Positions 22,061-30,105 of a DNA stretch of 31,859 nt are shown here, in pieces. A model generated the notes under the pieces. That model did not search any database, was not told the DNA's origin, and saw only the letters and a list, made by a program, of their open reading frames with translations. Source of the DNA: JBAVEL01 sp049587715. GTDB lineage: Bacteria; Bacteroidota; Ignavibacteria; UBA10030; UBA6906. Where the stretch lies: positions 1-31,859 of the forward strand of contig JBAVEL010000127.1 of NCBI GenBank assembly GCA_049587715.1, read 5' to 3'. The number at the start of each line of letters is the position of its first letter. Position 1 is the stretch's first letter. Made by a program: the position numbers and the translations under genes.

Positions 22061-23668
22061 TCAGTCTCTCTTCGGGCGGAGTTTCAGCCGATCCGCCATT
22101 TCCGTGAGCACCCTCCGGAGCCGTGCGCCCACCGGGGCTCCGAGCGGCACCCCTCCGAAGGATTCCATCCAGGGAGAGCGGCGGAGTTGCAGGGTGACGG
22201 GTGTTCCCGGGGCGCCGGGGTGGGCCTCTGTGCGGCCGTTCTCTCCGAAAGCAACAATCCGGTCTCCGATTGCGCAAAGCGTGTGCATGGGATCGGCTCC
22301 GGGGGGAAGCTCGACCTGCACACCCCGGCACCCGGGCGGGAGAGACACCCGTACCCTCCGGGACCAGGGGCGGACGATGCACGTTTCGCCCTCGCACATG
22401 GTCTCGTAGTTTGTGAGGGCGATCTCCCCCACGGACATCCACCGGGCATTCCCCAGGGCGTTCACACGGGAAGCCGTTTCCTCCAGGACGCCGGTTCCAT
22501 CCGTGAGATCCCAGGCATGGTACCACATGATGACCGGCTGGTTCAGGAACGACTTGAAGAGGATGTTCTGGGGCATCTGGGAGCGGCGGAGGATGGGCAT
22601 GCCGCCTGCGGCGAAATCACCCGGGAACCAGCAGAGGAGCTCATCTCCCTCCCCGATGCTCCGGCTCCAGGTGCGGGGGTCCTCCCAGGGTTTGGGGCGG
22701 GACACGGTCACGGCGTCCAGCGGAAACCGCTGCATCAGCGCGAGCATCTGCTCCGAGAAGTGCTCATGGGGGGGCACCACCACGCGGCAGATGCCGAGAC
22801 CGAACCGGGACTCGAAGGCCTCCACCCGCGCCAGCATCTGCGAGAGGAGGAAGAGGGCCTTCTCTTCCGTGTAGGGTCTCCCGAACTCGTGCCGGAGATG
22901 GTCGTTTCCGTGGATGCAGACCGAGAGCTCCTGCGCGTGAGCCCGCACGAATTCCACCGCCCGCATCGACGATGACGCCAGGTCCAGGGGCGATGCGGCG
23001 ATGCTCATGTGATAGGAGTGCTTCCGTGCCGATGAGGCGATCTCCTCCAGCCGGAACGGGCCGTAGTGCATCCGCTTCAGGTTCGGGTCGTCTATGATGA
23101 ACGCGGCGCGAAGGGGAGGCGGCGTCCATCCCGTGTCCCTCAGCACCGTGTACAGATGGTGGAGCAGGGTCAGCAGGAAGAAGAACCGGCGGTGCTGGAT
23201 GTTCTCAGTGAGAAGCGGTCCCGTCAGTCCCCCCAGGGAGGGGAGGGAGACCGTGTCGTGGACGGCGCCGTTTGCCCCGCTCCGCACCCATACGGGAGTC
23301 CTGCCCGAGGATGCCAGCACCTCCGAGCCCTCCGCCGCGAGGGGGAGAAAAGGAGGGAGACTCGCTTCCTCCAGGGCGAGGCCGGGAAGCCGCGGGTCCA
23401 GACCCGATGAGGAGGAGAACTCCACGATCTGGGAAACGGGCTCACCACCTTCCTCGGGGTTGCAGAGATATGTGAGCGTGGGGCGGCATGGTGCAGGGAG
23501 GGGCCTTTCGGTCTCCTGGAACCTGATGGCGGCGTGCACATCGGCCCCCGCGAGGCCGTCTTCCCCCTTCAGAAACCTTACCGGGAGGGCCGACTCCAGG
23601 TGCTTGAACACCCACTCCAGCCGGGAGGAGGCGCCGCAGGGTCCCATGGCAACTGTGATCCGCCTCAT
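22061..23668 (-). CDS. NodB-like polysaccharide deacetylase-family protein
   Basis: 535 residues from ATG 23668, which overlaps the stop of the acyltransferase gene (ATGA). A longer frame exists but starts inside that gene. The N-terminal ~180 residues are unassigned, with MGPCGASSRLEWVFKHL at the start. From ~186 a TIM-barrel-like domain shows AAFIIDDPNL with the Asp pair 193-194 and SVCIHGNDH with His253/His257. VVVPPHEHFSEQML and PVIMWYHAWDLTDGTG come later. These match the Asp and His-x(3)-His metal site and later motifs of the NodB/DUF2334-type carbohydrate deacetylase fold. A C-terminal beta domain (PWSRRVRVSLPPG...) may bind sugar. There is no signal peptide. It is the last gene of a four-gene operon and probably deacetylates a sugar intermediate. 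Confidence 0.75.
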   Translation of the reverse strand: MRRITVAMGPCGASSRLEWVFKHLESALPVRFLKGEDGLAGADVHAAIRFQETERPLPAPCRPTLTYLCNPEEGGEPVSQIVEFSSSSGLDPRLPGLALEEASLPPFLPLAAEGSEVLASSGRTPVWVRSGANGAVHDTVSLPSLGGLTGPLLTENIQHRRFFFLLTLLHHLYTVLRDTGWTPPPLRAAFIIDDPNLKRMHYGPFRLEEIASSARKHSYHMSIAASPLDLASSSMRAVEFVRAHAQELSVCIHGNDHLRHEFGRPYTEEKALFLLSQMLARVEAFESRFGLGICRVVVPPHEHFSEQMLALMQRFPLDAVTVSRPKPWEDPRTWSRSIGEGDELLCWFPGDFAAGGMPILRRSQMPQNILFKSFLNQPVIMWYHAWDLTDGTGVLEETASRVNALGNARWMSVGEIALTNYETMCEGETCIVRPWSRRVRVSLPPGCRGVQVELPPGADPMHTLCAIGDRIVAFGENGRTEAHPGAPGTPVTLQLRRSPWMESFGGVPLGAPVGARLRRVLTEMADRLKLRPKRD

Positions 23669-24195
23669 GAGAGCTCTTCCCCCGGGGAGGGGATGGGTTT
23701 CATGTGCCTGAGGAACTCCTTGAACGACTTGACGCCCGAAAGCGGAACCCCGCAACGGGCCACGGGGCGGGCGGGGTTTCCGCGGACCATGACCCCTGCG
23801 GGGACGGAGGTGCCCACCACGCTTCCGGCCGAGACCACCGAGCCCCGCCCGATCCGCACATTGGGCAGGATGGTCACATTGGGTCCGAGGAACACATCGT
23901 CCTCGATTACCACCGTGGGTTCACCCGCCTTCCACTTCTCCACGCCCTGCTCCCTGAAGTGTGCGATGATGGTGGCGCGTATGCCGATCACCACGTTGTT
24001 CCCGATGGAGACGAGATGGGGAAATCCCGTCTCCAGAAGGGCGTCGGTGCCGATCCAGACGCGGGAGCCCATGCGAACTCCCCGCCACCGGTGGAGTTTC
24101 GCCCGGAGGGTGAAACCGCCGGGGGCATAGAGGGCGGCCACCTGCAGGAACCTGTTCCGCAGGCCGCGGAGGGGGTTCTCATCGAAAACAGACAT
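23665..24195 (-). CDS. Hexapeptide-repeat (LbH) O-acyltransferase
   Basis: 176 residues from ATG 24195. A second ATG two codons upstream (24201) abuts its AAAGGGA site with no spacer, while 24195 has a 6-nt spacer. The protein shows left-handed beta-helix repeats (MGSRVWIGTDALLETGFPHL, VSIGNNVVIGIRATIIA, TVVIEDDVFLGPNVTIL, RIGRGSVVSAGSVV). A loop, AHFREQGVEKW, holds the catalytic-type His of WbbJ/NodL acetyltransferases. It closes with VPAGVMVRGNPARPV. Such enzymes transfer acetyl or longer acyl groups from CoA, and in some cases from acyl carrier protein, to sugars. With an ACP gene 12 nt upstream, an ACP-linked donor is conceivable here. It overlaps the deacetylase gene by 4 nt. Confidence 0.85.
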   Translation of the reverse strand: MSVFDENPLRGLRNRFLQVAALYAPGGFTLRAKLHRWRGVRMGSRVWIGTDALLETGFPHLVSIGNNVVIGIRATIIAHFREQGVEKWKAGEPTVVIEDDVFLGPNVTILPNVRIGRGSVVSAGSVVGTSVPAGVMVRGNPARPVARCGVPLSGVKSFKEFLRHMKPIPSPGEELS

Positions 24196-24207
24196 GGTCA
24201 TTCCCTT

Positions 24208-24480
24208 TCAGTGTTGCTCCCGGACCTGCGCCTGCACGGCCTCGCAGAAGCTGTGGAATCTGGTGAGCCGGTCGTTCGGGATCCCGCTCAAATCCAGCTC
24301 CACCCCCAGCTCCTGCTCCAGGCGGGCCATGAGCTCCACAAAGCCGAGGGAATCCACAATCCCCGCCTCGAAGAAGTCGTATTCCTCCCCGATCCGGTCG
24401 GGGGAGGGGACTCCCGCGGTCCGGAATTTCCCCTCCAGGATGCCGTAGACGAGTGCCCGTATGTCCTCAGCGGTTCTCAT
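24208..24480 (-). CDS. Stand-alone acyl/peptidyl carrier protein
   Basis: 90 residues from ATG 24480. A longer frame begins inside the ligase gene and is unlikely. FFEAGIVDSLGFVELMARLEQELGVELD contains the Asp-Ser-Leu motif. The Ser would receive 4'-phosphopantetheine from a holo-ACP synthase, and helix 2 (LGFVELMARLEQEL) follows it as in all carrier proteins. The gene starts within the last 14 nt of the adenylation-enzyme gene and ends 12 nt before the acyltransferase. This is the layout of discrete carrier systems such as DltA-DltC. It is not the fatty-acid ACP, because no fab genes are near and the sequence differs from AcpP. Confidence 0.88.
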   Translation of the reverse strand: MRTAEDIRALVYGILEGKFRTAGVPSPDRIGEEYDFFEAGIVDSLGFVELMARLEQELGVELDLSGIPNDRLTRFHSFCEAVQAQVREQH

Positions 24481-26059
24481 TCTGTTCGTTCTCCAGAGTT
24501 GATCTGAGTGCAAGCCGGTCCCGTTTCCCGCTCGGATTGAGGGGGAGCTTCTGCATGAGGCGGACCTCCCTCGGGACCATGTAGGGAGGAAGCGCCTCGC
24601 GGAGACGGCGCATCACCTCTTCCTGTGTCAGCTCCGTTCCCCCGGCGAACATGACAATGCCGTCGAACCCCCGGGCCGAGGGAGGCCATCCCAGGGCCAC
24701 AATGTCGAGCGTGCCGAGGGCTTTGCGCGCAATGAACTCCACCTCCCCCAGCTCCACCCGGTTGCCCAGGACCTTGATCTGGTTGTCCTTCCGTCCCACG
24801 ATGGTGAGGGGTTTCCCCTGGGCGGGGCGGCGGACGATGTCGCCCGTGCGGTAGAACAGGCGGGTCTCGCCGGGGGGTGTCACGTATGCCCCGCGGGTCA
24901 GCTCCTCGTCTCCCGCGTATCCTGCCGTGAGGAGCGGGCCCGCAAAGAGGAGCTCCCCTTCCCCGCCTGTCGCCACCTGCTTCAGGGATTCGTCGCACAC
25001 CAGGTACTCCGCTCCCGGGAGGGCATAGCCCAGGGGCACGATGCCCCGGTCCGACTCCCGAAGCGAATGCACGGGATCCCAGCGGTAGTACAGGGCGTTC
25101 ACCGAGAGCTCCGTGGATCCGTACACCGCCTCGATGACGGAACGGGGGGCGGCCCGGCACCAGAGCTGGACCAGGTCGGCGGGGATGGGTTCCCCCCCGA
25201 AGGTGGTCAAGCGGACCGTGGGGAATGCCCCGTCTTTCAACTGGTGGAGCCGATCCATCAGCATGTAGAGGGAGGGAACGGCCTTCCAGAGCGTGAGCCG
25301 CTGTGCCTGTATGAACCTGCCGGGGTTCAGGAGCTCCGTACGGGTGGGGCAGCACACCGCGGCGCCGCACTCGAAGGCCAGAAACAGGGAGAGGACCGAG
25401 GCGCTGAACGTAAGGTCTGCATTGAGCGAGAGCCGGTCGGTCTCCGTGAGGCGGTACCGCTCCTGGAGCACGTCCACCACCCAGCGGATGTTGGCGTGCG
25501 TGGTCATCACCCCTTTTGGGGTGCCCGTGCTTCCCGATGTGAACATGATGTAGGCCAGATCCCCCGGCCCCGCAGGGGGCGGCGTCCACGCGCCGACACG
25601 GGGCAGGTCCTTCTTCCCCAACACGGTGGCTCCCCCGGGCAGGGCGTCCCCCGGGTCCTCCTCGGGAAAGATGACCAGACAGGGTCCGTCGGCGGGCCCG
25701 AGTGCGGCCGCCAGAAGGTCAAGGGATCCCGGCTCGGCCACGACCGCCCTGCAGCGCGTCTTTTCGATCATGTGGCGGACGCGCGGGGGGGGGAACGTGG
25801 GGTTGATGGGGAGATACGGCCTTCCCGCAAGGAGAGCCCCGAGGATCCCCGCGCACGCCGTCAGGTTCCGGTTTGCAAAAACCGCCACCGGACCCTCCGC
25901 TTCCGACCGTTCGTGAATGGCGGCTGCCACGGAACAGGAGAAGGCGTACAGTTCCCGGTATGTGTATTCTCTCCCCGCCGTGTAGAGTGCCGGACGCTCG
26001 GGAAAGCGTTCCACCGAACTCAGGAAACCCGTGATGATATTATCTGTGGTGCGTGCCAT
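24467..26059 (-). CDS. Stand-alone adenylation (AMP-binding) enzyme loading a carrier protein
   Basis: 530 residues from ATG 26059, with GGAG 7 nt upstream; the open frame continues 5' but without domain content. Core motifs are in order: FTSGSTGTPKG (173-183), TTFGGEPIP (286-293), YGSTE (313-317), YRTGD (403-407), GRKDNQIKVLGNRVELGEVE (422-441) and NPSGKRDR with Lys512. This is an NRPS-type A domain of DltA-like length, so it should activate a carboxylic acid with ATP and load it on the adjacent ACP. In the substrate pocket, where amino-acid A domains have 'F-D-x-S-V', this protein has TFSASV with Ser219. The Asp that binds the alpha-amino group is thus missing, suggesting a hydroxy, keto, aryl or other non-alpha-amino acid. 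Specificity is otherwise unknown. First gene of the operon. Confidence 0.87.
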   Translation of the reverse strand: MARTTDNIITGFLSSVERFPERPALYTAGREYTYRELYAFSCSVAAAIHERSEAEGPVAVFANRNLTACAGILGALLAGRPYLPINPTFPPPRVRHMIEKTRCRAVVAEPGSLDLLAAALGPADGPCLVIFPEEDPGDALPGGATVLGKKDLPRVGAWTPPPAGPGDLAYIMFTSGSTGTPKGVMTTHANIRWVVDVLQERYRLTETDRLSLNADLTFSASVLSLFLAFECGAAVCCPTRTELLNPGRFIQAQRLTLWKAVPSLYMLMDRLHQLKDGAFPTVRLTTFGGEPIPADLVQLWCRAAPRSVIEAVYGSTELSVNALYYRWDPVHSLRESDRGIVPLGYALPGAEYLVCDESLKQVATGGEGELLFAGPLLTAGYAGDEELTRGAYVTPPGETRLFYRTGDIVRRPAQGKPLTIVGRKDNQIKVLGNRVELGEVEFIARKALGTLDIVALGWPPSARGFDGIVMFAGGTELTQEEVMRRLREALPPYMVPREVRLMQKLPLNPSGKRDRLALRSTLENEQNENR

Positions 26060-26174
26060 GAAGAAGCTCCGGTGTGGCGATGGCACCCGCATGCAGGACA
26101 TCCAACAGGTGCGGGCATCGGAAACGGGGGACGCCGCGCCCGGCCATTCGCGGGGCGGATCCCGGGCCACGAAC

Positions 26175-26519
26175 TCAGGTGTGCGGAGGAGACCTGTCCC
26201 GGAGGGAGGAGTGGATGAGCGAGCAGGAGGGCATCGGAAAACGCGTGCCCGTCCGATACGGGTCTGCTTCGGCTTCGGGACTACGAACGCTCTGCTGGAG
26301 GCCGAGCGGGGAGACCTCCGGCTTCGCCGGGACGAGGTGTCTCCGCTGGAAGGCGGGAAGGCGTTGCAGGGCCTCCACATCCTGTGCCTCGCCCAGGGCA
26401 TGACCCATCGCGCCGGATGCACAGGGTATCTGGCCCGCGTGGGAAACCAGAACCGAGCCCATGCCGACGTAGGCGAGGCCGATCCAGAGGAGAAGAACCC
26501 TTGCCCCGATTCCCTTCAT
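26175..26519 (-). CDS. Hypothetical small exported protein
   Basis: 114 residues if started at ATG 26519; GGAG lies very close upstream (1-2 nt), which is poor. A longer frame exists to 26612. The start MKGIGARVLLLWIGLAYVGMGSVLVSHAG reads as a signal peptide or membrane anchor. The rest is polar, with CASGAMGHALGEAQDVEALQRL and a Pro/Ser-rich C-terminus (PMPSCSLIHSSLRDRSPPHT). Codon choice looks compatible with its neighbours. No family is recognised. It lies 115 nt upstream of the adenylation gene on the same strand and could belong to that operon. It may also be chance coding in GC-rich DNA. Confidence 0.45.
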   Translation of the reverse strand: MKGIGARVLLLWIGLAYVGMGSVLVSHAGQIPCASGAMGHALGEAQDVEALQRLPAFQRRHLVPAKPEVSPLGLQQSVRSPEAEADPYRTGTRFPMPSCSLIHSSLRDRSPPHT

Positions 26520-26692
26520 GCTCCGTTCAGATGGTTGTTCCGGAAGCCCCCGTGCCCCCCTTCCATGCTCATTCAGGGAAGCTGCCCCCAAGAAAGCACG
26601 CAATCCGCTCATGGGATGTGCGTGAGATCACGCCTCGGGGGGACCCGGCGCCCCGCCCCCATCCCACCACCGACAACCTATGAAGAAAGAGG

Positions 26693-26719
26693 GGAAAACC
26701 CAAGTACTTGAGGGTTTCC
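26693..26719. promoter_or_regulatory. Imperfect palindrome upstream of the GIY-YIG nuclease gene
   Basis: A perfect 10-bp palindrome CAAGTACTTG (26701-26710) is flanked by GGAAAACC and GGGTTTCC, which are themselves near-complementary. It ends 6 nt before the GGAGGGAGGG ribosome binding site of the downstream gene, so it may be an operator or leader hairpin. It does not match the standard LexA boxes I know. Confidence 0.4.
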
Positions 26720-26742
26720 GCCCTGGAGGGAGGGTTTGCTAA

Positions 26743-27684
26743 TTGCCTCCGGTTCCCCTATCATGTGCGCGATTGCTCATCCGCCGGAGGCCGAGACCCC
26801 TGAAGAGAACCCAGAAAAGCTTGATCCAGAGCCTGCCCGAAGCCCCCGGGGTCTACCTCTTCTACGGCCTCATGGGGGAGCTGCTCTATGTGGGGAAGAG
26901 CAAGGCCATCCGGACCAGGGTGCGGTCGCATTTCTCCGCCCCCGAGGAGCGGTGGATGTGCCGGCAGATACTGAACGTGGAGGCGATGCGGACCGCCGGA
27001 GAACTGGGTGCCTTGCTCCTGGAATCCCGCCTCATCAAGGAGCTCCGGCCGATCTACAACGTGATGTCCCGCCACCGGCGCCGGCTCATCGTGGCGCGTC
27101 GAAGCACGGACCGGAGCGGATACGCGGGGATCGTGCTCGAGGCGGTGGACCGAATCGATCCCGCCGACACCGCCCCCCTCATGGCGGTGTTCAAATCGCG
27201 GGACCAGGCAAAGGACTACCTGGCATCGCTGGTGAAGTCGCACGGCCTGTGCGGTCGCCTCCTCGGGCTGGAGAAGACCCGGCGGACCTGCTTCGGGTAC
27301 TCCCTGAAGCAGTGCAGGGGGGCCTGTGCGGGGCTGGAGGAGGCCGCCGCCTACAACGCACGTGTGGAAGAGGCGTTTGCCTCCCGCCGCATCAAGGCAT
27401 GGCCCTTCCGGGGGGCCATCCTGATAGAAGAGCGCTCCGGGGGGACAGACGAAGTGGAGGTGTTCGTGGTGGACAACTGGTGCCTCCTCTACAGCTTCAC
27501 ACGCAAGGGGGACGCCCCGGGCCTGCGGGTGAAGGGACTCCATCTTTTCGACTACGACAGTTACAAGATACTCTGCGGCTACGTTTTGGATGAAGCCCAC
27601 ATCGCCTCCATCCGCCCCGCAAGCGAAGCGGAGCTCCGGATGTTCCGGTGCGAGCCGGCGCCGGCGCGGAGGGAAGAGGCATGA
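26743..27684 (+). CDS. GIY-YIG endonuclease, Cho/UvrC-N-terminal-like
   Basis: 313 residues if started at TTG 26743, which has GGAGGGAGGG 8-10 nt upstream; no in-frame ATG lies near. The catalytic GIY-YIG domain spans roughly residues 32-110. It has GVYLF (36-40), LLYVGKSK (48-54), RTRVRSHF (Arg57-Arg61), the metal-binding Glu in LLESRLIKEL (94) and Asn106 in RPIYN. This matches the UvrC N-terminal nuclease and its homologue Cho, which incises 3' to bulky lesions in nucleotide excision repair. The C-terminal half contains a Cys-rich FGYSLKQCRGACAGLE segment also seen in UvrC/Cho. There is no UVR motif or RNase H-like second nuclease. Such domains also occur fused to DnaQ exonucleases, but none is attached. 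It overlaps the next gene by 4 nt. Confidence 0.82.
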   Translation: MPPVPLSCARLLIRRRPRPLKRTQKSLIQSLPEAPGVYLFYGLMGELLYVGKSKAIRTRVRSHFSAPEERWMCRQILNVEAMRTAGELGALLLESRLIKELRPIYNVMSRHRRRLIVARRSTDRSGYAGIVLEAVDRIDPADTAPLMAVFKSRDQAKDYLASLVKSHGLCGRLLGLEKTRRTCFGYSLKQCRGACAGLEEAAAYNARVEEAFASRRIKAWPFRGAILIEERSGGTDEVEVFVVDNWCLLYSFTRKGDAPGLRVKGLHLFDYDSYKILCGYVLDEAHIASIRPASEAELRMFRCEPAPARREEA

Positions 27685-28604
27685 CCCCGACAAGAGGAGC
27701 ACGGGAGGAGCAGGTGTTCGCCATCCGGCTTTCCTTTGCGGTGGGGATCCTGATGCTTGCGGGGAAGTGGTACGCCTGGCTCCTCACCGGGTCGGCGGCC
27801 ATCATGTCGGACGCCGCCGAGAGCGTGGTGCACGTGATTGCGGTGGCTTTTGCCGCCTTCAGCATGTGGCTGAGCCTGCGGCCTGCGGACCGCTCGCACC
27901 CCTACGGCCATGACCGGATCACCTTCTTCTCGGCGGGGGTGGAAGGCCTCATGATCGTGCTGGCCGCCTTCGCCATCATCTACGAGGCGGTGGCGCAGTG
28001 GATGACGGGACTCCAGATCAGGAACCTGGACAGCGGGATCCTGTTTGTTGCGGGCGCGGCCGTCCTGAACGCGGGCCTGGGGTTCTTCCTGGTGGCGAGG
28101 GGACGGAAGTTCCGGTCCCTGATACTGGAGGCGAACGGCAGGCATGTGCTCACCGATTCCTGGACCAGCGTGGGAGTGGTGGCGGGGCTTCTGCTGGTCC
28201 TCTGGACAGGGTGGCTTCCCTTCGACCCCATCCTGGCCATTCTCGTGGCGGCCAACATCCTCTGGTCCGGGGGCCGGCTGGTGCGGCGGTCCGTGGGAGG
28301 CCTGATGGATGAGAGCGATCCCGATGTGGAGCGGGAGTTGAGGGTTGTGTTGGACGAGGAGACCTCCGCCCGCGGGCTCGCCTATCACGAGCTGAGGCAC
28401 AGGATGAGCGGAACGGGGCTCTGGGTGGATCTGCACCTGTTGTTCCCCTCCGAAACCACGGTGGAGACCGCGCACGCGCAGGCCACCGAGATCGAATCCG
28501 CCATCCGGCGGCGGATGCCCGCACCCACCAGCATCACCACGCACCTGGAGCCCGAGGAGCGCCACGAAGAGGCGCACCGGCGGCTCCGGAAATCCTACGA
28601 GTAG
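27681..28604 (+). CDS. Cation diffusion facilitator (CDF) metal exporter
   Basis: 307 residues from ATG 27681, overlapping the previous stop (ATGA). Six membrane segments fit the CDF fold. The metal site is recognisable as MSDAAESVVH in segment 2 (Asp44, with His51) and HVLTDSW in segment 5 (His155, Asp159). RSHPYGHDRITFFSAGVEG after segment 2 is the standard loop. The cytosolic C-terminal domain (about 210-300) contains HRMSGTGLWVDLHLLFPSETTV and ends THLEPEERH, the ferredoxin-like dimerisation domain. CDF proteins export Zn, Fe, Mn or Co in exchange for protons; the SDAxES pattern does not decide the metal. Coupling to a repair nuclease is unusual and may only reflect compact packing. Confidence 0.9.
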   Translation: MTPTRGAREEQVFAIRLSFAVGILMLAGKWYAWLLTGSAAIMSDAAESVVHVIAVAFAAFSMWLSLRPADRSHPYGHDRITFFSAGVEGLMIVLAAFAIIYEAVAQWMTGLQIRNLDSGILFVAGAAVLNAGLGFFLVARGRKFRSLILEANGRHVLTDSWTSVGVVAGLLLVLWTGWLPFDPILAILVAANILWSGGRLVRRSVGGLMDESDPDVERELRVVLDEETSARGLAYHELRHRMSGTGLWVDLHLLFPSETTVETAHAQATEIESAIRRRMPAPTSITTHLEPEERHEEAHRRLRKSYE

Positions 28605-28664
28605 AGGCACGGTTGGAGGGGTTGCTCCGGGGAGGAGAAGCCCACAGAAGAGGGAGGGAAGGCG

Positions 28665-29273
28665 ATGAACGAGCGGACCTTCTCCGTGGAGGAGGCGCAC
28701 CGGCTGGAGGATCCCGAGCGCCGGGTGTGGCTTCCCCCCGCCGAGGTCATCAACGCCCTGGAGCTCCGGCCGGGCATGGCGGTGGCGGATATCGGGGCCG
28801 GCACGGGGTACTTCTCTCTTCCCATGGCCCGGGCGGTGGGAGAAAAGGGCCGGGTGTACGCGGTGGATTTCCAGACCGGGATGCTGGACCTTCTCGGCAG
28901 GAAGCTCCTGGATGCGGGTGCGCCTGCCAACATCACGCTGCTTCACGGTCCCGCCTCCCATACCACACTCCCCGATGCCTGCGCAGATCTGGTGTTCATG
29001 GCCAACACCTGGCACGAGCTGGACGATCATGCGGCCGTCCTGGCGGAGGTGCGGCGCGTGCTCCGGAGGCCGGGGATCCTGGCCGTGGTGGACTGGAGAA
29101 CCGACAGGGAGCCCCCCCCGGGCCCGCCGCCGGCTCACCGGGTCTCCGAGAAACATGTGGCCTCGGCCCTGGGGCCGGAGGGTTTCAGGGTCCTCCGGTC
29201 GGGGCATGTGGGGAAGTACGGGTATCTGGTGATGGCCGAGCGGGCCGCGCCTCCGTCCCCGAAGAGGCGCTGA
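28665..29273 (+). CDS. Class I SAM-dependent methyltransferase (UbiE/ArsM-like)
   Basis: 202 residues; AGGGAGGGAAGG precedes ATG 28665. Motif I is VADIGAGTGYFSL (40-52), followed by the acidic strand end VYAVDFQTGML and post-II FMANTWHELDDHAAVLAEVRRVLRRPG. VVDWRTD is also typical of methyltransferase-11 family members. It opens with LEDPERRVWLPPAEVINAL, as in many UbiE-like enzymes of thermophiles and FCB bacteria. Substrate unknown. It follows the CDF gene by 60 nt and precedes the glycosylase by 9 nt, so it is likely in the same transcription unit as the glycosylase. Confidence 0.85.
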   Translation: MNERTFSVEEAHRLEDPERRVWLPPAEVINALELRPGMAVADIGAGTGYFSLPMARAVGEKGRVYAVDFQTGMLDLLGRKLLDAGAPANITLLHGPASHTTLPDACADLVFMANTWHELDDHAAVLAEVRRVLRRPGILAVVDWRTDREPPPGPPPAHRVSEKHVASALGPEGFRVLRSGHVGKYGYLVMAERAAPPSPKRR

Positions 29274-29282
29274 GGAGGCAGG

Positions 29283-30008
29283 ATGGAGAAGACAAAGACA
29301 CCCGCACGCCGTGCCCCAGGGAGGGCGGCTTCCCTTTCCGCTCCCGACATTCTGCGGCAGCTGAAGGCCATGGCAGACCCCGCGAACGTGGCCGGGATGG
29401 CCCGGTTCGGGATGTCGGCCAGGAAGCGTCTGGGGATTTCCATGCCGCATCTCAGGAGCATGGCCCGGGAAGCGGGGAGAGACCATGCCCGTGCGCTTCA
29501 GCTCTGGAAGAGCGGCATCCCCGAGGCCCGGATCATGGCCGCCCTGACGGCTGTGCCCGGGGAGCTGACCGGGGATCAGATGGACGCCTGGGCGGGGGAC
29601 TTCGACTCATGGGATGTGTGCGACCAGGTGTGCATGAACCTGTTTGACCGTTCCCCTCTTGCATGGCAGAAGGTGGGGGAGTGGTCCGGCAGGGACGGGG
29701 AATATGTCCGGCGGGCGGCCTTCGCCCTGATCGCGTGCCTCGCCTGGCATGACAGAGAGGCCGGGGACGGGAGGTTCCTGGGCTTCCTGCCTCTCATCCG
29801 GGACGGGGCCCTGGATGAGCGGAACTACGTGAAGAAGGCGGTAAGCTGGGCCCTGCGCCATATCGGGAAGAGGAACCCCCGGCTGTGGAAGGCGGCCATG
29901 AAGACGGCGCGGGAGTTGAAGCATCTGGACTCGAAAGCCGCACGATGGATTGCCTCAGATGTGATCCGGGATCTGGAGGGCCGGAGAGCCGTGAAGGCGC
30001 GCACGTGA
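29283..30008 (+). CDS. AlkD-like DNA alkylation repair glycosylase
   Basis: 241 residues; AGGAGGCAGG lies close before ATG 29283. The protein is made of HEAT-like helical repeats. It carries the AlkD catalytic signature DSWDVCDQVC, with Trp110 and Asp114 equivalent to Trp109/Asp113 of Bacillus cereus AlkD. YVRRAAFALIACLAW gives the Arg near 143, and KKAVSWALRHIGKRNP gives Trp189. These residues line the pocket that excises N3- and N7-alkylpurines without base flipping. An N-terminal basic extension (MEKTKTPARRAPGR) is not part of the fold. With the UvrC/Cho-like nuclease upstream it points to a DNA-damage repair neighbourhood. Confidence 0.88.
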   Translation: MEKTKTPARRAPGRAASLSAPDILRQLKAMADPANVAGMARFGMSARKRLGISMPHLRSMAREAGRDHARALQLWKSGIPEARIMAALTAVPGELTGDQMDAWAGDFDSWDVCDQVCMNLFDRSPLAWQKVGEWSGRDGEYVRRAAFALIACLAWHDREAGDGRFLGFLPLIRDGALDERNYVKKAVSWALRHIGKRNPRLWKAAMKTARELKHLDSKAARWIASDVIRDLEGRRAVKART

Positions 30009-30105
30009 AATACCCCCTGCTCCAGAGCTCCCGGGGGCCCCACACGGGGGCCGGCACCTCGGCCACTTCATCCCCAGCCCCAGCCCGGGGTTTTCCCCTC
30101 GCCCG

